Assembly: GCA_017417045.1 (NCBI GenBank) | Contig: JAFPZZ010000010.1 | Coordinates: 1 to 43,188, forward strand | DNA length: 43,188 nucleotides | Source of the DNA: Bacillota bacterium | GTDB taxonomy: Bacteria > Bacillota > Clostridia > Peptostreptococcales > Anaerovoracaceae | Direction: 5' to 3' | Part shown: positions 41,989 through 43,188 of the stretch, in pieces | Position numbering within the stretch: position 1 is the stretch's first letter | How the letters are laid out: each line of letters opens with the position of its first letter | Translations under genes and position numbers: made by a program | The notes under the pieces: model-generated | What the model was told of the DNA's origin: nothing | Seen by the model: only the letters and a program-made list of their open reading frames with translations | Databases searched by the model: none

Positions 41989-43099
41989 GAACATAAGCAA
42001 GAGCTTCGACGGGGAGAAGGTCCTCAGCGACATCAACCTCGAGATCGGCGACAACGAGTTCGTCACCCTGCTCGGGCCCTCGGGCTGCGGCAAGACCACG
42101 ACGCTTCGCATCATAGGCGGTTTCGAGACGCCCGACGAAGGCGAAGTGCTCTTCGACGGCAAGAAGATCAACGACATACCCGCGTACAAGAGGAACATAA
42201 ACACCGTGTTCCAGAGATACGCGCTCTTCCCGCATCTCAACGTCTACGAGAACATAGCCTTCGGACTCAGGCTCGACAAGGGCGTGAAGGAAGAGGAGAT
42301 ATCCCGCAGGGTCAAGGAGATGCTCAAGCTCGTAAACATGGAAGGCTTCGAGAAGCGCCACGTCACGACGCTCTCCGGCGGCCAGCAGCAGAGGGTCGCG
42401 ATAGCCCGCGCTCTCATCATGAACCCGCGCGTGCTGCTCCTCGACGAGCCCCTCGGCGCCCTCGACCTCAAGCTGCGCAAGGACATGCAGAACGAGCTCA
42501 AGAACATACAGAAGACGACGGGGATAACCTTCATCTACGTCACACATGACCAGGAGGAGGCTCTTTCAATGTCCGACACCGTCGTGGTCATGGACCAGGG
42601 CAGGATACAGCAGGTGGGCCGCCCCATAGACATATACAACGAGCCGGCCAACGCCTACGTGGCCGACTTCATAGGCGAGTCCAACATAGTTGACGGCTAT
42701 ATGGTCGACGATTACAAGGTCTACCTCGCGGGCAGACAGTTCGAGTGCCTCGACAAGGGCTTTGAAAAGGGCGAGCCCGTGGACGTGGTCATCAGGCCCG
42801 AGGACATAGACATAGTCGAGGCCGAAAAGGGCATGCTCCAGGGCATGGTCACCCAGATCACCTTCCTGGGCGTGTTCTACGAGATAATCGTGGATATAGC
42901 GGGCTTCAAGTGGATGATACAGACGACGGATTACGCCGAGCCCGGGACCATAATAGGCCTCGAGATGGTGCCCGACGCCTTCCACGTGATGAAGAAGTCC
43001 GAATACTCCGAGATGTTCGGCGACTACAGCTCATATTCGCTGGAGATAGACCAGCTCTCGGAGACTTTAGACGAGGAGGAGCTTGAAGATGAGGCGTAG
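41963..43099 (+). CDS. potA: Spermidine/putrescine ABC importer ATP-binding protein
   Basis: This polyamine importer ATPase has 378 residues. Walker [10 protein letters not shown] starts at residue 38, with Q-loop [20 protein letters not shown], signature [15 protein letters not shown] and Walker [16 protein letters not shown]; the H-loop is in YVTHDQEEA, and the C-terminal TOBE domain is [15 protein letters not shown] at 41963 has CAGGAG six bases upstream and is preferred to the TTG at 41936. The potB start lies 11 bases before its end, so potA and potB are coupled. It is a paralogue of the ATPase at 15788-16795. Confidence 0.92.
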   Translation: MKNNIIELRNISKSFDGEKVLSDINLEIGDNEFVTLLGPSGCGKTTTLRIIGGFETPDEGEVLFDGKKINDIPAYKRNINTVFQRYALFPHLNVYENIAFGLRLDKGVKEEEISRRVKEMLKLVNMEGFEKRHVTTLSGGQQQRVAIARALIMNPRVLLLDEPLGALDLKLRKDMQNELKNIQKTTGITFIYVTHDQEEALSMSDTVVVMDQGRIQQVGRPIDIYNEPANAYVADFIGESNIVDGYMVDDYKVYLAGRQFECLDKGFEKGEPVDVVIRPEDIDIVEAEKGMLQGMVTQITFLGVFYEIIVDIAGFKWMIQTTDYAEPGTIIGLEMVPDAFHVMKKSEYSEMFGDYSSYSLEIDQLSETLDEEELEDEA

Positions 43100-43188
43100 G
43101 GGCAATATAGCCGCATATCCTCATATAGTCTGGAGCGTGCTGTTCATCATCGCCCCGCTGCTTTTCGTGCTCTACTACACCTTCACGG
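43089..43188 (+). CDS. potB: Spermidine/putrescine ABC permease PotB, N-terminus only
   Basis: The gene begins with ATG at 43089 and runs off the window after 33 codons. The translation [15 protein letters not shown] is followed by a hydrophobic [18 protein letters not shown] segment, which is the first transmembrane helix of PotB-type permeases. It overlaps the potA stop by 11 bases. GGAGCTTGAAG upstream gives the ribosome binding site. The identity rests on this short N-terminus and on the potA neighbour. Confidence 0.8.
   Translation, partial: MRRRGNIAAYPHIVWSVLFIIAPLLFVLYYTFT

Overview
The window looks like a chromosomal segment of a GC-rich, anaerobic member of the Bacillota (Clostridia). 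Reasons: strong AAGGAGG-type ribosome binding sites, a Crp/Fnr regulator with TraX, an SPFH gene beside a small Arc-like protein, DUF975 and DUF2156 proteins, and the order der-plsY-gpsA. Coding regions use ATA (Ile) and AGG (Arg) heavily despite the high GC content. A Family XIII/Anaerovoracaceae-like organism is possible, but I cannot prove the family from sequence alone. No tRNA, rRNA, CRISPR array or intact insertion sequence was found.

Layout. 1-1089 is accessory-looking: an orphan WapI-like immunity protein gene and a large diverged inverted repeat. 1090-5433 carries tldD, tldE and rarA. 5642-7408 is an acyl-CoA synthetase gene. 7645-8956 is a scar of two broken export genes, a TolC-like tail and an ABC exporter whose Walker A lysine codon is a stop. 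9061-11127 holds a free methionine sulfoxide reductase, a VOC protein and a D-cysteine desulfhydrase homologue. 11202-14826 (minus strand) holds coaX with an ECF S-component (pantothenate uptake and phosphorylation), an amino-acid racemase and an SPFH/RHH pair. 15788-19796 (minus) is a ferric-type ABC importer. 20620-22652 is a Crp/Fnr-TraX-YkgJ-like operon. 22759-26451 is an SSS symporter divergent from a C39-like/DUF2156/GNAT operon, which ends in an array of tandem hairpins. 26643-29462 is trkA-trkH potassium uptake.

29635-36281 is a housekeeping block on the plus strand: der, plsY, gpsA, miaB, a site-2-protease-like protein and cardiolipin synthase. PlsY and GpsA form the start of glycerophospholipid synthesis, and Cls acts at its end. 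It converges on a minus-strand cell-wall operon (murI, unknown acidic protein, DUF975 protein, murE). The MurE diamine motif is not the DAP type. Divergent from murI are nadK, rluD, potA and the start of potB, which runs off the window.

The most unusual signals are non-coding. They are the ~425-bp inverted repeat at 570-994, a five-unit 20-bp tandem repeat upstream of the iron-type importer, a 37-bp tandem repeat that carries the coaX ribosome binding site, a four-hairpin array at 26488-26622, paired TGATATCA boxes in front of the SPFH/RHH genes, and palindromes at the crp and nadK promoters. I did not find a complete defence or mobile system.
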